Assembly (NCBI GenBank): GCA_036501025.1
Contig: DASYBB010000101.1
Location: 5,947 to 69,946 of the forward strand
DNA: 64,000 nucleotides
Direction of reading: 5' to 3'
Source of the DNA: DASUBV01 sp036501025
Lineage (GTDB): Bacteria > Actinomycetota > Actinomycetes > Streptosporangiales > Streptosporangiaceae
Part shown: piece by piece, positions 34,922 through 43,667 of the stretch
Position numbering within the stretch: position 1 is the stretch's first letter
Layout: every line of letters begins with the position of its first letter
The notes under the pieces: model-generated
Seen by the model: only the letters and a program-made list of their open reading frames with translations
Told to the model about the DNA's origin: nothing
The model's database searches: none
Made by a program: the position numbers and the translations under genes

Positions 34922-35905
34922 ATGCGCGCAGCCGTCATTACGGCCCCCGGCCGGGTCGAGATTTCCGACCGGCCGCGTCCGCAGCCCGGTCCCGGAGACC
35001 TGCTGCTGCGGACCGTCGCGGCGTCCATCTGCGCATCCGACTTCCACTCCCTCTTCGCCGGGACCGGCGAGGCGCTGGCCCGGGAGCCCTCCGACGTGCT
35101 CGGCCACGAGGCGGTCGGCGTGGTGGAGGAAAGCCGGGACCCCGGCTTCCGGGCGGGCGACCTGGTCCTCGCGACGCCGCCGGTCCCGATCGGCCGCACG
35201 TTCGCCGACTACCAGTGCGTGCCGGCCCGGTACGCGCTGCCGCTGCCGGCCGGGCATGATCCGGCCGACCTGCTCATGGCCCAGCAGCTCGGCACCGCGG
35301 TGTACGCCCTGAAGGACTTCATGCCCGGAGCGGTGCCCCGCTCGGCGGCGATCATCGGACTCGGGCCCGCCGGGCTGAACTTCGTGCAGCTGCTCGCGCA
35401 CCGCGGCGTCGGCACGCTGATCGGGGCCGACCCGTGCGGCTGGCGGCTCGACGCCGCCCGCGAGCTGGGCGCCACGGAGGTCATCGACCCGCGGGAGACC
35501 GACACGGTGGCCGCGATCGCCGGGCTCACCGGCGGGCGCGGCGCCGAGCTCGTGGTCGAGGCCGCGGGGCTCAACGAGACGCGCCGTCAGGCCATGCTGG
35601 CCGTCACCCTCCGGGGCCGGATCGGCCTGTTCGGGCTGCCCGAGGCGGGCGCCCCGGACGTGAGCATGCCGTTCGCGCACGTCTTCCGGCACCGGGCCAC
35701 CATCTCCACGACCTTCGACGCCCAGAACGAGCCGGGCCTGGCCTCCTTCGCCGAGGCCAGGGACCTCATCGTCGCGGGCGCGGTGAAGCCGCGGGTGCTG
35801 ATCTCCCACCGCTACCCCCTGGACCGCGTCGCCGAGGCATTCGACGCCGCCCGGCACCGCCCGCCGGGCGTCCGCAAGGTCGTCGTCGAGGTGGCGGCCG
35901 CCTGA
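34922..35905 (+). CDS. Zinc-dependent alcohol dehydrogenase family (MDR) oxidoreductase
   Basis: A 327-residue medium-chain dehydrogenase. The catalytic-zinc region has Cys-Ala-Ser-Asp near residue 37 and GHEAVGVVEE near 60-70. The four-cysteine structural-zinc loop of classical enzymes is absent, so it is a short variant. The Rossmann region is IIGLGPAGLNFVQLL with GADPCGWRLDAARELGA. ATG 34922 was chosen by family alignment. It is a single gene between the acyl-CoA dehydrogenase, which is divergent, and the M20 hydrolase, which is convergent. The substrate is unknown. Confidence 0.88.
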   Translation: MRAAVITAPGRVEISDRPRPQPGPGDLLLRTVAASICASDFHSLFAGTGEALAREPSDVLGHEAVGVVEESRDPGFRAGDLVLATPPVPIGRTFADYQCVPARYALPLPAGHDPADLLMAQQLGTAVYALKDFMPGAVPRSAAIIGLGPAGLNFVQLLAHRGVGTLIGADPCGWRLDAARELGATEVIDPRETDTVAAIAGLTGGRGAELVVEAAGLNETRRQAMLAVTLRGRIGLFGLPEAGAPDVSMPFAHVFRHRATISTTFDAQNEPGLASFAEARDLIVAGAVKPRVLISHRYPLDRVAEAFDAARHRPPGVRKVVVEVAAA

Positions 35906-36049
35906 CGCCGCCGCTGCCGGGCAGCCGGGCTGGGTAGATTGCACCGCACCGGTCGGCTGCTGCGGGACAGCGGCTGCGGCACCAGCCATGACATCACCGG
36001 GCCGCAGTCGCTTGACCTGGCCCGGCGAGGTGCTTTTCCGGCCGGGCGG

Positions 36050-37339
36050 CTAGCCCGGGGCCGGGTCCGCGAGCCCGGTGGTGGCCAGGTCAGTCAGGGT
36101 GGCCAGCAGGACGTTCGCCCCGTTCTCGATGTCGTCCCAGTCGGTGTGCTCGGCGGGTGAGTGACTGCGGCCGTCGCGGCTCGGCACGAAGATCATGCCG
36201 GTCGGCGCCAGGGCGGCCATGTTCTGCGCGTCGTGGCCCGCGCCGGACGGCATGGCCACCGCGGACAGGCCCAGCCCGCGGGCGCGGGCGCCGATGGCCG
36301 ACCGCACCCGCGGGTCCAGCTCGACGGGCGCCACCGGGGCCTCGGCCAGCCAGCTGAGGGTCACGTCGTGGGCCGCGGCGGCCGCGCGGGCGGCGGCGGT
36401 GAGCTCCCGGTCCAGCCGGGCCAGGCGGCCGGCGTCGGGGTCGCGGAAGTCCAGCAGCATCCGCACCAGGGCGGGGACCACGTTCGCGCCGCCGGGGAGG
36501 GTGACCAGCTTCCCGCAGGTGGCCACCGCGGTGTCGCTGACCGCCGCGGTGATGGCCGGCAGGCCGGCGATGAGCTGCGCGGCGGCCCGCAGCGGGTCCT
36601 GGCGCCGGGTCATCGGCGTGGTCCCGGCATGGTCGGCCCGGCCGCGGAACTCGGCGACCGCGCCGCCGATGCCGACGATCGAGGTCACCACGCCGATGTC
36701 GGTCCCGCTGGCCTCCAGGTTCGGGCCCTGCTCGATGTGCAGCTCCACGAACGCGTACACCTCCGCCGGGTCGACCCGGTTGCCGGCCAGCGCGTCGGGG
36801 TCCCACCCGATGGCGGTGATGGCGTCGACCAGCCGGTCGCCGTCCCGCCCGGTCATGGCGGCGATCTCGTCGCGGGTGAAGTCGCGGGCCAGCGCCGTGG
36901 AGCCGAGCAGGTGGTTGTAATTGCCCTCCTCGTCGGCGAAGACGACGGCCCGCGCGGGCCGGGCCAGCTCCGCGCCCTCCTCGGCCAGGCGGCGCACGCA
37001 CTCCAGCGCCGCCAGGGCGCCCACCGCGCCGTCGAACGCGCCGCCGTCCGGGACGGTGTCGAGATGCGACCCGCTCCAGACGGCTGCCGGTCCCGGCTCC
37101 CCGGCGGCGCTTCCGGCACCCGCGCGGCCCGGGCCGGGCGCCTCGGCGAACATGTTGCCGATGCCGTCGGTCCGGACGGCCAGGCCGGCCTCGGCGCACC
37201 GCGCCCGATACCAGTCCCGGGCGGCCAGGTCGGCGGCGGAAAAGGAGGTGCGGGTGATGCCGCCCTCGGCCCGGCGGCCGATGGAGCCCAGTGCCGCCAG
37301 GTCGCCTCGCAGCCGGCTCATGTTGACGGTCATGCTCAC
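36050..37339 (-). CDS. Zn-dependent M20 family amidohydrolase (hydantoinase/carbamoylase, allantoate amidohydrolase-like)
   Basis: A 429-residue peptidase-M20-fold hydrolase. Metal-site motifs are GSHLDTVPDGGAFDG near residues 91-105, FADEEGNYN near 133, ELHIEQGPNLE near 190 and SGAGHDAQNMA with PSRDGRSHSPAEHT toward the end. The lid domain has RGRADHAGTTPM. These enzymes hydrolyse N-carbamoyl amino acids, allantoate or ureidoglycine, linking to purine or pyrimidine nitrogen use. GTG 37339 has AAGGAG 6 bases upstream; ATG 37333 is an alternative. No other purine-catabolic genes are near. Confidence 0.9.
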   Translation of the reverse strand: MSMTVNMSRLRGDLAALGSIGRRAEGGITRTSFSAADLAARDWYRARCAEAGLAVRTDGIGNMFAEAPGPGRAGAGSAAGEPGPAAVWSGSHLDTVPDGGAFDGAVGALAALECVRRLAEEGAELARPARAVVFADEEGNYNHLLGSTALARDFTRDEIAAMTGRDGDRLVDAITAIGWDPDALAGNRVDPAEVYAFVELHIEQGPNLEASGTDIGVVTSIVGIGGAVAEFRGRADHAGTTPMTRRQDPLRAAAQLIAGLPAITAAVSDTAVATCGKLVTLPGGANVVPALVRMLLDFRDPDAGRLARLDRELTAAARAAAAAHDVTLSWLAEAPVAPVELDPRVRSAIGARARGLGLSAVAMPSGAGHDAQNMAALAPTGMIFVPSRDGRSHSPAEHTDWDDIENGANVLLATLTDLATTGLADPAPG

Positions 37340-37422
37340 AGGTGGCTCCTTCCGGCCGGGATCATGCGGCGCTCCGGGTCCTAGATAACCCGATCTTCTC
37401 GCCGGAAGGCAGCCAGGCCCAT

Positions 37423-37449
37423 GTGCTATGAGTGCTATAAGTGCTATAG
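37423..37449 (+). repeat. Three tandem 9-bp repeats (GTGCTATRR)
   Basis: GTGCTATGA, GTGCTATAA and GTGCTATAG follow each other without gaps, 60 bp upstream of a hypothetical gene start. Each unit contains TGCTAT, resembling an extended -10 element (TGnTAtaat). The array may be a promoter with multiplied -10-like boxes or an iteron-type regulator site. Confidence 0.75.
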
Positions 37450-37508
37450 TTCAGGGTTAAATCAGCAGGCCGGACGTGCTGGCCGGAACCCGGAAACCGA
37501 GGTACCCG

Positions 37509-38051
37509 GTGACAGAAGGAGCCCGCCCCGACGCCGCCGAGTTAGCCCGGCAGGCGCGCGCCGCGGCCCGCGAGCGGGCCGAGGGCGCCGTCCGGGAGAT
37601 GGCCGCCCAGTTCGGCAGCCGGACCCTGGCCGGGCTCCGGAGCCATCCGGCCGCCCGGCCGGACCGGGCCATCCCCCGGCTGGAAGCCGCGGCCGCCCTG
37701 GAAGCCGCGCACGAGCTCGACCGCGCGGCCCACGAGCTGGTCGGCGGGTACATTCGCCACGCCCGCGCGGCCGGGCTGACCTGGGACATGATCGGCGACG
37801 CACTGGGCCTGCTGCCCTATGCCTCGGCCAACAAGATCGGCGTCGGCGAGCAGGCCCTCGACTACGCCCTCACGTACTGGACCGGCCGGGGACCCCGCAC
37901 CTACACCTGGGACTGCCCGGCCTGCCAGCAGACCGTGACCGACCGCGGGCCCTACCCCGACCCGCCCGAGCGCGAGTCCGGCCACGACCCCGCCTGCCCC
38001 CGTCGGGCCGCGGAGCTCGCCGCGTGGGAGAAGCACCGCCCGCGCTGGTAA
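37509..38051 (+). CDS. Hypothetical protein with helical N-domain and C-terminal Cys/His cluster
   Basis: A 180-residue protein. The N-terminal two thirds are helical and alanine/arginine-rich. The segment YIRHARAAGLTWDMIGDALGL near residues 80-100 resembles a helix-turn-helix. The C-terminus has CPACQQ about 45 residues later and a further His/Cys pair (GHDPACP), suggesting a zinc-binding knuckle. GTG 37509 with GAGG upstream is preferred over GTG 37476. Similar proteins of unknown role occur in actinomycetes. The tandem 9-bp repeats upstream may belong to its promoter. A DNA-binding role is a guess. Confidence 0.62.
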   Translation: MTEGARPDAAELARQARAAARERAEGAVREMAAQFGSRTLAGLRSHPAARPDRAIPRLEAAAALEAAHELDRAAHELVGGYIRHARAAGLTWDMIGDALGLLPYASANKIGVGEQALDYALTYWTGRGPRTYTWDCPACQQTVTDRGPYPDPPERESGHDPACPRRAAELAAWEKHRPRW

Positions 38052-38088
38052 AGGCGCCGCGAGCGCCGATGCCGCGGGAAGGCGCCGG

Positions 38089-38586
38089 TCACGCCCGGCT
38101 GGCGGTCACGGCGGTCAGCGCCGTGAGCGTGATGGAGCACGCCGCGACGAGGCCGTGCAGCAAGATCAGCCGCGGCGGGAAGGACCAGCCCGGGTGCCGC
38201 TGCTTCCGGGCCTCATGCCGGCTGGAGGTCAGCCAGCCCAGTCCCATCAGCAGGGTCGCCACCAGGACCCCGAAGGCGATCCAGGCCAGCGGGCGGTAGT
38301 GCACGAAGGTGAACATCATCCAGCAGCCGATGCCGGTGATAGCCAGCGCGATGTGGCTGAATTCCAGGAGCGTGTGGTCGCCCTCCTGGGCCGGCACTCG
38401 GTCGTGCCGGATCGGCGGCGCCTTTCCCTCCGCCGTGAGCGCGGCAGCGCCGATCCTGACCGGCGCCGCGGCCAGCGGGTCGGGCACCGCAGCGGCCCGG
38501 CGCGCCGCGCTCCCCGATCCCAGCAGGGTGAGTCCCGCGGTAGCGGTGGCGATCCACAACAGCAAAACTACGATGGCCAACGCCAC
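38089..38586 (-). CDS. Hypothetical four-helix membrane protein
   Basis: A 165-residue protein with hydrophobic segments at about residues 2-24, 80-95, 103-120 and 142-160. Between the first two is a long polar loop (about 30-75) containing basic and acidic residues. No recognised motif. It converges with the preceding hypothetical gene and is followed on the same strand by msrA, with a 117-bp gap. Codon usage is uniform, supporting a real gene. Confidence 0.65.
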   Translation of the reverse strand: MALAIVVLLLWIATATAGLTLLGSGSAARRAAAVPDPLAAAPVRIGAAALTAEGKAPPIRHDRVPAQEGDHTLLEFSHIALAITGIGCWMMFTFVHYRPLAWIAFGVLVATLLMGLGWLTSSRHEARKQRHPGWSFPPRLILLHGLVAACSITLTALTAVTASRA

Positions 38587-38703
38587 TGCCTCCCGAGGGC
38601 CGGTTTGTCATCCGCGCCTCAGGCTAGCTGACGCCGGCCGGTCCGCCGGGCGGCCGGGTGCGGGGCGCCCGCCAGCCGGGCGAGGCTCGGGGCGGGCCGG
38701 GCG

Positions 38704-39219
38704 TCAGGACGTGACGCTGCCCGCCCGACGCGGCAGCTTCCAGCCCGGCCGCACGAAGTGACACGTATACCCGTCGGGGTAATGCTGCAGGTAGTCCTGG
38801 TGCTCGGGCTCGGCCTCCCAGAACGGTCCGGCCGGCGTCACCTCGGTGACCACCGTGCCCGGCCACAGGCCGGACGCGCTGACATCGGCGATCGTGTCCT
38901 CGGCGGTCTGCTTCTGCGCGTCGCTGAGGTAGAAGATGGCCGACCGGTAGCTCGTCCCGATGTCGTTGCCCTGACGGTTCACCGTGGTCGGGTCGTGGAT
39001 CTGGAAGAAGAACTCCAGCAGGTCCCGGTAGGAGATGCGGTCCGGGTCGAAGGTGATCTCGATGGCCTCGGCGTGGCCGTCGTGGTTCCGGTAGGTCGCG
39101 TTCGGCACGTTCCCGCCGGTGTAGCCGACTCTCGTCGAGAGCACGCCGGGGAGCTTGCGGATGAGGTCCTGCACGCCCCAGAAACAGCCGCCGGCCAGGA
39201 TCGCCGTCTCGCTCGTCAT
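38704..39219 (-). CDS. msrA: Peptide-methionine (S)-S-oxide reductase
   Basis: A 171-residue MsrA. The catalytic motif GCFWG is at residues 11-15 with nucleophile Cys12. Further conserved parts are VGYTGG, GHAEAIEITFDP, FFQIHDPTTVNRQGND and GTSYRSAIFY. A second cysteine near residue 152 could act as resolving residue. It repairs oxidised methionine in the cytoplasm using thioredoxin. The ATG at 39219 agrees with family length. It appears monocistronic. Confidence 0.95.
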   Translation of the reverse strand: MTSETAILAGGCFWGVQDLIRKLPGVLSTRVGYTGGNVPNATYRNHDGHAEAIEITFDPDRISYRDLLEFFFQIHDPTTVNRQGNDIGTSYRSAIFYLSDAQKQTAEDTIADVSASGLWPGTVVTEVTPAGPFWEAEPEHQDYLQHYPDGYTCHFVRPGWKLPRRAGSVTS

Positions 39220-39387
39220 GATGAACTCCCAGTGTCGTCGGTGCGGATGCGCCGCCTACCTGAGTTCAACTCCGGGCCGGCCGCCCCTATTTCGCGCGGT
39301 GCACGACACGGCGGACGGCATCGCCGGGCCTGCCGGAGCCCGGCGCGGCCGGGCCCGGCCGCGCCGCACGGGGCCAGCGGTGCCAGC

Positions 39388-39636
39388 GTGACCTGGCCGG
39401 ACCAGGTGCCCATCGGCCGGCCGTTCGGAGTGCGCGACCCGCTGTGGGACTGGGGCTTCGGATCCCAGCTGATCGACGGCGGCGGGACCGCGGCCGGGCT
39501 GATCGTCGCCGGGATCTTGTGTGACAGCTTCTCCGTCCTGGTGCTGGTGCACGTGGTCAAGCTGGCCCGCCGCTGGCTCCGCCACCGTCAGCAAGCCGGG
39601 CGGATGCCGGGCTCCGACTGGCTGCCGGGCCGCTGA
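39388..39636 (+). CDS. Small hypothetical membrane protein
   Basis: An 82-residue protein starting at GTG 39388 with one hydrophobic segment (about residues 33-55, AAGLIVAGILCDSFSVLVLV) and a basic C-terminal tail. Third codon positions are nearly all G or C, like true genes here. No family recognised. An upstream extension exists in the same frame but runs over the msrA gene and is not credible. Divergent from msrA. Confidence is moderate because no strong ribosome site is seen. Confidence 0.45.
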   Translation: MTWPDQVPIGRPFGVRDPLWDWGFGSQLIDGGGTAAGLIVAGILCDSFSVLVLVHVVKLARRWLRHRQQAGRMPGSDWLPGR

Positions 39637-39651
39637 GGTGCCGGAGGGTCG

Positions 39652-39840
39652 TCACGAGCTGGTCAGCAGGCCTCGGTTCTCGGCGAGGTCGTTGAACCAG
39701 CGGTAAGCCAGCTTCCCGCCGAGCAGGCGGAAAGTGACGGTGCCGGCCACGCATTCCGGGGTGCCGGGCTCGCTGAAGGTGAGCTGGCCGGGCACCACCT
39801 GAGTCAGGGCGAGCGTGTTGACGCAGGTCTGATTGTCCTC
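39652..39840 (-). pseudogene. C-terminal remnant of a hypothetical secreted/extracellular domain
   Basis: On the minus strand a 60-odd-residue piece (NQTCVNTLALTQ..., ECVAGTVTFRLLGG, LAYRWFND) looks like the end of an extracellular beta-domain with paired cysteines, as at the C-terminus of some actinomycete kinases and lipoproteins. The frame upstream of about 39840 is only the antisense of the BTAD gene, so the protein has lost its start. It abuts the truncated regulator head to head at 39833-39840, marking a deletion or rearrangement junction. Confidence 0.5.
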
Positions 39841-41584
39841 GTGCACAGTCCTGCTCGGCGAGCTGGCGGTCGGCCTCGTCCACACGACGCTGTCGGCGCT
39901 GCCGCGCACCATCGCGGCGAGATGGCTCGCCGCGGTCCCGCCGCCGGTCGCGGACGAGCCGGCGTTCGTGCTGCTGCGTTCCGCGCTGCTGCGCGCCGAC
40001 GGCTTCACGGATCCGCGCATTGACCCGATGCTCGACCGGGCCTGGCGCGGGATGCTCAGCCGCCGGGACCACGCCGGTGCCGCAGCCGTCCTCGGGCAGG
40101 CAATGATCACCGCGCATTCTCGCGCCGACCTCGCCCGGCTGACCGCGCTGGCCGGGTGGGGGGACCGGCTCGTTGGCCCCGTTTCTCCGGTCGTGACGGT
40201 CCTGCGGTGCAACGTCGCCGCGATGCGCGCCGAGATCGGCGGCGACCCGGAGGCCGCGCTGGCCGAGTTCGCCCGGGCGCCGATGCACGAGGTGCCGCGG
40301 GCACTCGCGCTGTCCGTCTGGCGATTCCACTTCCACTGCCTGAACATGTGCGGGCGCGGGCGGGAGGCCGCCGAGCTGGCCGACCGGACGCTGGCCGACG
40401 CCGGGGACGGCCTTGTCCGGCTCTCGGGTGCCATGGCGCGCTGGTTCGACGGTGACGCGTCCGGCCTGATGCGCCGGCAGGGGCTCGAGCTGGTCGTGGC
40501 CCACGCCCTGGCCAGCCCAGGAACGGGCACGGGAGCCGGGAGCCGGCCGCCCGAGGCGGTCCCGGGAAGGACCACGGCGCGCGAGGGGTTCGTGGCGACC
40601 GCGCTGGCGGCGGTGATGGCGGCCTCCTGCGGAGCAGAAGCCCCGTTCCCGTCCCTTCCCTGCGGAGAGCCCGCTGGCTACGACAACCCGCGCGACGCTG
40701 TGCTCGCCTGCGCCGCCCAGGCGGCGGTCGCGGTCGCGCGCGGCGCGGAGGCGGCCGCGTTGCGGGCCTACGCCAGCCATGTGGCCAGGTGGCCCGCCCA
40801 GAACCGGTTCGCCGAGCGGCACCTGCGCCGGTTCCTGGCGCTCGGCTATGTGCTGAGCGACCCGCTGCGCGCGCACTGGGACGCGGCCGCCCTGGGCCCG
40901 TCGCACCTCGCGGCACGGGCGGCCGCACGCGCCCTGGTTCAGGCCCGGGCGGGCGACCTGGCCGCCGCCACTGAGCTGGCGCCCGCGCACGCCCTCTGCT
41001 TCCTGCCGCTGCCCTGGTCGGTCGAGCTGGCCGCCCGCCTGGCCGCGGCGGGCGACGCCCACGGGCACGAGCTCGGCCGCTGGCTGGCCGACACGCTCGG
41101 GCCGACCGTTCACCGGCAGCTGCGCGAGACAGCACGGTCGGGCGAGCGGCCGCTCGCGGCCGGAGCCGCGCAGCTCCTCGCGGCGCTGCCCGCGCCGCCC
41201 GCGCATCGCACCCAGATCGCTGTCATCGGGCCGATGCGGCTGACCCGCGACGGTGTTCCGGTCGACCGGCCGGAGCTTCGGCGGGCACGTGTGCGCCAGC
41301 TACTCAGCGCGCTGGCCCTGCGCCCCGTCCTGACCCGTGATCAGGCCATCGAGCTGCTCTGGCCGGGACTCGACCCGGCGAAGGCGGCCCGGAACATGCG
41401 GGTGACGCTGACCCACCTTCGCCGGCTGCTCGAGCCCGATAGATCCGGCGGCGACGCGAGTTACCGCCTGCGCACCGAGGGTGACACGATCCGGCTCCTC
41501 CCGTCCGACTATCTCTCGGTGGACCTGTGGACCCTCGATGTCCTCCGGGCCCGGCGTTGCCGGAGCGCTAACCGCACAGGGTGA
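39833..41584 (+). pseudogene. Truncated BTAD/SARP-type large transcriptional regulator
   Basis: About 580 residues are open. The first 440 are helical repeat sequence (AALAEFARAPMHEVPRAL and similar). The segment near 460-560 is an OmpR-like winged helix with AVIGPMRLTRDGVPVDR, ARVRQLLSALALRPVLTRDQ and NMRVTLTHLRRLLEP. In intact relatives the BTAD domain follows; here the frame ends after SVDLWTLDVL with an unrelated tail (RARRCRSANRTG). The N-terminus begins abruptly inside the helical region from a TTG with no ribosome site. Both ends are therefore missing, and it is probably non-functional. Confidence 0.65.
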
Positions 41585-41703
41585 GAGGCGGTCACCCGGC
41601 ATCATGCGTGCGTGCCGGACCGGAACGCGGGGTACGCCCCTTATCAGGCTTCCGAGGGGGCGCGGGGCGGAGGCTGACCGGAGCGCAGACTTTGGGGGAT
41701 GTC

Positions 41704-41922
41704 ATGCAGGCAGTGGTCGGGGACCGGCTTCATATGCACAGCAATGTCGTGGGCTACCCGGAGCGGATGGCCGAGGTTGTCGAGGTTCGCGGGGCCGGCG
41801 GGGAACCGCCCTATCTGGTGCGATTCGACGGCGGTGACATGAGCCTGGTCTTCCCGGGCCCGGACACGACCGTCGAGCACCCGCACAAGGCCACCCGCGG
41901 GCGGCGCCCGCGTCGCAACTGA
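41704..41922 (+). CDS. DUF1918 domain-containing protein
   Basis: A 72-residue protein with the DUF1918 pattern: VGDRLHMHSNVVG at the start, GEVVEV-like AEVVEVRGAGGEPPYLVRFDGG in the middle and a basic tail. The fold is an SH3-like barrel of unknown role, widespread as tiny genes in actinomycetes. ATG 41704 has GGGGGA upstream; longer frames from 41581 have no support. Its stop is 3 bp from the end of the convergent AIM24-like gene. Confidence 0.85.
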   Translation: MQAVVGDRLHMHSNVVGYPERMAEVVEVRGAGGEPPYLVRFDGGDMSLVFPGPDTTVEHPHKATRGRRPRRN

Positions 41923-41925
41923 GCC

Positions 41926-42867
41926 CTACGGCTCCCGGTCCGCGAGGACCGGGCGGTAACGGGACGGATCCGGATTCCAGTTGCGCCAGCTCCCGGGGTC
42001 GGGGAGGTCGTCCCAGCCCCAGGTCGGCTCGCCCACCCACCCGTACTGGGTCTGGATCGCGATCCGGCCCGGCCCGATCAGGCGAACCAGGGGCAGCACC
42101 CGCCAGTGCGCCCGGGGCGATTCCGGGCGCTCCATGTGGATGTTCATGTGCACGGACCGGTCCTTGTAGACCAGGGCACGCGGGACCACGTAGATCCGCT
42201 CGTCGGCGGCCAGGTCCCGGATAAAGACGTTTCCCCGGGCGTGCAGGAGCAGCAGTCCCCGCTGCTCAGCGCTGAACCGGTCCAGGTAGAACCCCAGCGG
42301 GTGAAACCATTCCCGGACCTTGCCCTTCCCGTGCGACCACCAGATGCCGCCGCGGAACTGCTCGTAGGAGACGGCGGCGGTGGCCGCGAGGAAGTGGTAC
42401 TCGACGACGTCGATGGACTCCCCGGCATCAAGGGGAACGGCAATGATCTCGCCCGGGTCGTCCTCGGAGATCGCCAGGCGTCCCGGTCCGGCCGCCTCCA
42501 TCATCACCAGGGGTATTCCGGCCCGCTTCCGGACCCAGTCCTTGGGCATCTGCCGTGCCCCCAGCTGCGTGGCCGGATCGGTCCACAGCAGGGTGTGATG
42601 GGAGAAGTAGACCTGGTCGGCCGGGGCGAGATCCAGCTCCGCCACGGGCACGTAGGTCCCGGAGATCTGGCACCGGGACTGGCCGAACTGGATCCGCGCC
42701 ATGTCCTGGACCGGCGGCTGCTCGACCCATCCGGAGTCGTCGCGGACCTCGCGCACGTCGACGGGCGCCCCGCAGTTCGGGCACGCCATCCCGCGGCCGT
42801 CGGAGCTCATCCGGCAGTAACGGCAGGCGTAGCCACCGGCCGGCGGGGCACTCGTGGGCTCGCTCAT
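41926..42867 (-). CDS. AIM24-like protein with N-terminal zinc ribbon (first of pair)
   Basis: A 313-residue protein. An N-terminal zinc ribbon has C15, C18, C29 and C32. The rest is an AIM24/TIGR00266-like beta fold: AELDLAPADQVYFSHHTLLW, AAGPGRLAISEDDPGEIIAVPL, then RGLLLLHARGNVFIRDL and IGPGRIAIQTQYG. It shares this layout with the next gene, so the two are diverged paralogues in one operon (14 bp apart). ATG 42867 has GGAG 7 bases upstream. Bacterial AIM24 relatives are poorly characterised. The tail rich in Trp and Pro (GWVGEPTWGWDDLPDP) is unique to this copy. Confidence 0.8.
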   Translation of the reverse strand: MSEPTSAPPAGGYACRYCRMSSDGRGMACPNCGAPVDVREVRDDSGWVEQPPVQDMARIQFGQSRCQISGTYVPVAELDLAPADQVYFSHHTLLWTDPATQLGARQMPKDWVRKRAGIPLVMMEAAGPGRLAISEDDPGEIIAVPLDAGESIDVVEYHFLAATAAVSYEQFRGGIWWSHGKGKVREWFHPLGFYLDRFSAEQRGLLLLHARGNVFIRDLAADERIYVVPRALVYKDRSVHMNIHMERPESPRAHWRVLPLVRLIGPGRIAIQTQYGWVGEPTWGWDDLPDPGSWRNWNPDPSRYRPVLADREP

Positions 42868-42881
42868 CGCCCGGCTCCGAT

Positions 42882-43667
42882 TCAGTCTGTGTGGAAGTGG
42901 ACGTACATGGACTGGATTCCCACCCGTCCCGGCCCGGTTAGCTCCGCCAGGTAGGCGTTCTTGTGACCGCCGACCTCCGTCTTGACGGTGGTCATCGCGA
43001 CGGTCGAGTCCTTGTAGAGAAATCCGCCCGGCTCGACCAGGACCTTCTCCCCGTCACCCAGCCGCCGCTGGAGGACGTTGCCGCCACCGTGGAGGAGCAG
43101 GAGACCGGGGGCCGCGCCGCTCACGAACCGGTCCAGGTACATCCCCTCCCCGCCGTGGAGGATGTTCACGAGCCCCTTGATCCTGACGTAGTCGTACCCG
43201 ACGTTCTCGGATGCGGCGACGAACGCATGGCCCCGGACATCGACCTCCAGGCCGGAATGCAGCGGGAGGACGACCACCTCGCCGGCCGCGTCGCGGGTGA
43301 GGGCGATGCGGCCGGGACCCCGCGCCTCGATGACGGCGTAGGGCATCCCGGCGACATGGCGGTTGCCCGTGCCGACCCGCAGGCCCTTGAGGGAGACCTC
43401 CCGCTCTTTCCAGAGCAAGGTGTGCTGCTCGAAGAACACGGCGTCGCCGTCGGCGAGCGTGAACTCGGCCGCCGGAACGACCTCGCCGGCGATCCGGCAG
43501 GCGCTATTCGCGACGTGGAACTCCGCCATGTCCCGCATCCGCGGCGCCGCGCGCCACCCGGACTCGGACACGACCTTCGCCCCGCTCAGGGGCGCTCCGC
43601 ACGCCAGGCAGCTCACTCGCTGCGCATCATTCTGGAACTGGCACCACGAGCAGACAGCCCGGTCCAC
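42882..43667 (-). CDS. AIM24-like protein with N-terminal zinc ribbon (second of pair)
   Basis: A 261-residue paralogue of the adjacent gene. Zinc ribbon cysteines are C6, C9, C20 and C23 (VCSWCQ, SCLACG). The beta domain shows AEFTLADGDAVFFEQHTLLWKE, EARGPGRIALTRDAAGEVVVLPL, GLLLLHGGGNVLQRRLGDGEKV and LTGPGRVGIQSMY. GTG 43667 has GGGGGG 8 bases upstream. It is probably the first gene of the pair. A double-stranded beta-helix oligomer with a rubredoxin-like ribbon is the likely architecture; the biological role is unknown. Confidence 0.8.
   Translation of the reverse strand: MDRAVCSWCQFQNDAQRVSCLACGAPLSGAKVVSESGWRAAPRMRDMAEFHVANSACRIAGEVVPAAEFTLADGDAVFFEQHTLLWKEREVSLKGLRVGTGNRHVAGMPYAVIEARGPGRIALTRDAAGEVVVLPLHSGLEVDVRGHAFVAASENVGYDYVRIKGLVNILHGGEGMYLDRFVSGAAPGLLLLHGGGNVLQRRLGDGEKVLVEPGGFLYKDSTVAMTTVKTEVGGHKNAYLAELTGPGRVGIQSMYVHFHTD

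Noticed and set aside
36040..36062. Hairpin CCGGGC-loop-GCCCGG at the end of the M20 hydrolase gene
   Set aside because: Only a 6-bp stem in GC-rich DNA and overlapping the stop codon; too weak to call a terminator.
37421..38299. Frame starting MCYECYKCYSS over the 9-bp repeats
   Set aside because: The cysteine/tyrosine start only reflects the repeat; the rest is an arginine-rich shadow of the hypothetical gene at 37509.
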